This document shows positions 63,835 through 64,000 of a stretch of DNA of 64,000 nucleotides, one piece after another. This DNA comes from Bog-756 sp963835465 (GTDB lineage Bacteria; Actinomycetota; Acidimicrobiia; Acidimicrobiales; RAAP-2), in assembly GCA_963835465.1 (NCBI GenBank), contig CAWIFR010000006.1, forward strand, positions 248,001-312,000, given 5' to 3'. The translations under genes and the position numbers were made by a program. Each line of letters begins with the position of its first letter. Position 1 is the stretch's first letter. A model generated the notes under the pieces. The model worked only from the letters and a program-made list of their open reading frames with translations. It was not told the origin of the DNA and ran no database searches.

Positions 63835-64000
63835 ACCACGACCGGCGGCGTGTGGGCTGTCCATCGATCCTCACCACGGCGGGTCGGACGATGAGGGCAT
63901 CAGCCCTGGGTCGCCTACCGCGCCGAGTCACGATTCCCCACCGCCCCGGTCCCTCGGCGGCCGATCCGTCCAGTTCAGAGCAGCGAGGCGAGGAGTTCGG

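Overview
The window is high-GC DNA packed with genes on both strands. Its content points to an actinobacterium, most likely of class Acidimicrobiia or a close relative. The pointers are several F420/flavin-type luciferase-like oxidoreductases, an actinobacterial-type SOS box, an Erm(37)-like methylase, an NDMA-dependent-type alcohol dehydrogenase, and secreted proteins built from GYW-type repeats. The lineage is inferred from gene content, not from a marker gene. I see no rRNA, tRNA, CRISPR array, insertion sequence or phage gene.

1-11 kb holds housekeeping and stress genes: a UspA protein, an esterase, a biotin-carrier/carboxyltransferase fusion with an aldo/keto reductase, a GNAT-AAA+ fusion, a luciferase-like enzyme, a transglutaminase-like protein, a hemerythrin, an AlkB-like dioxygenase under a perfect LexA-type box, and a zinc-ribbon metallopeptidase.

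11.3-17.9 kb is the most striking locus. It is a five-gene minus-strand operon whose junctions overlap by 1-4 nt. It encodes an ECF transporter (S component, fused double ATPase, EcfT) plus two exported proteins that look like the two halves of eukaryotic transcobalamin/intrinsic factor: an alpha/alpha-toroid (prenyltransferase/squalene-cyclase-like) protein and a DUF4430-like protein. Upstream lies a recognisable cobalamin riboswitch. I read this as a B12 capture and uptake system.

18-22.8 kb has a fatty-acid desaturase, a sulfatase broken by many frameshifts, a small membrane protein and a secreted esterase. 22.8-32.2 kb is a glycan-type cluster of GT4-GT4, GT2 and GT4 glycosyltransferases and two polytopic membrane proteins, with pantothenate kinase beside it.

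32-44 kb is mixed: a luciferase-like oxidoreductase, a PhyH dioxygenase, a GYW-repeat surface protein with a long leader and a strong terminator, a serine beta-lactamase-like hydrolase, a questin-oxidase-like protein behind a MerR/SoxR-like dyad, a phytoene-desaturase-type oxidoreductase, an Erm(37)-like rRNA methylase and small unknown proteins.

44-64 kb is an oxidative catabolic island: enoyl-CoA hydratase, aldehyde dehydrogenase, a ferredoxin, three P450s, a Baeyer-Villiger-type monooxygenase, an alcohol dehydrogenase, two SDRs, an epoxide hydrolase, two amidohydrolase-2 proteins, a D-aminoacylase-like protein, two VOC proteins and a TetR regulator. The gene set suits stepwise oxidation of a hydrophobic or cyclic substrate, which cannot be named from sequence alone.

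A recurring oddity is single-base frameshifts, often in or next to G/C runs, in otherwise well-conserved genes (15.2, 23.3, 24.4, 41.2, 51.5, 53.6, 56.0 and 61.9 kb, and about ten in the sulfatase). Most probably reflect residual sequence errors, so those genes are annotated as spanning both frames.
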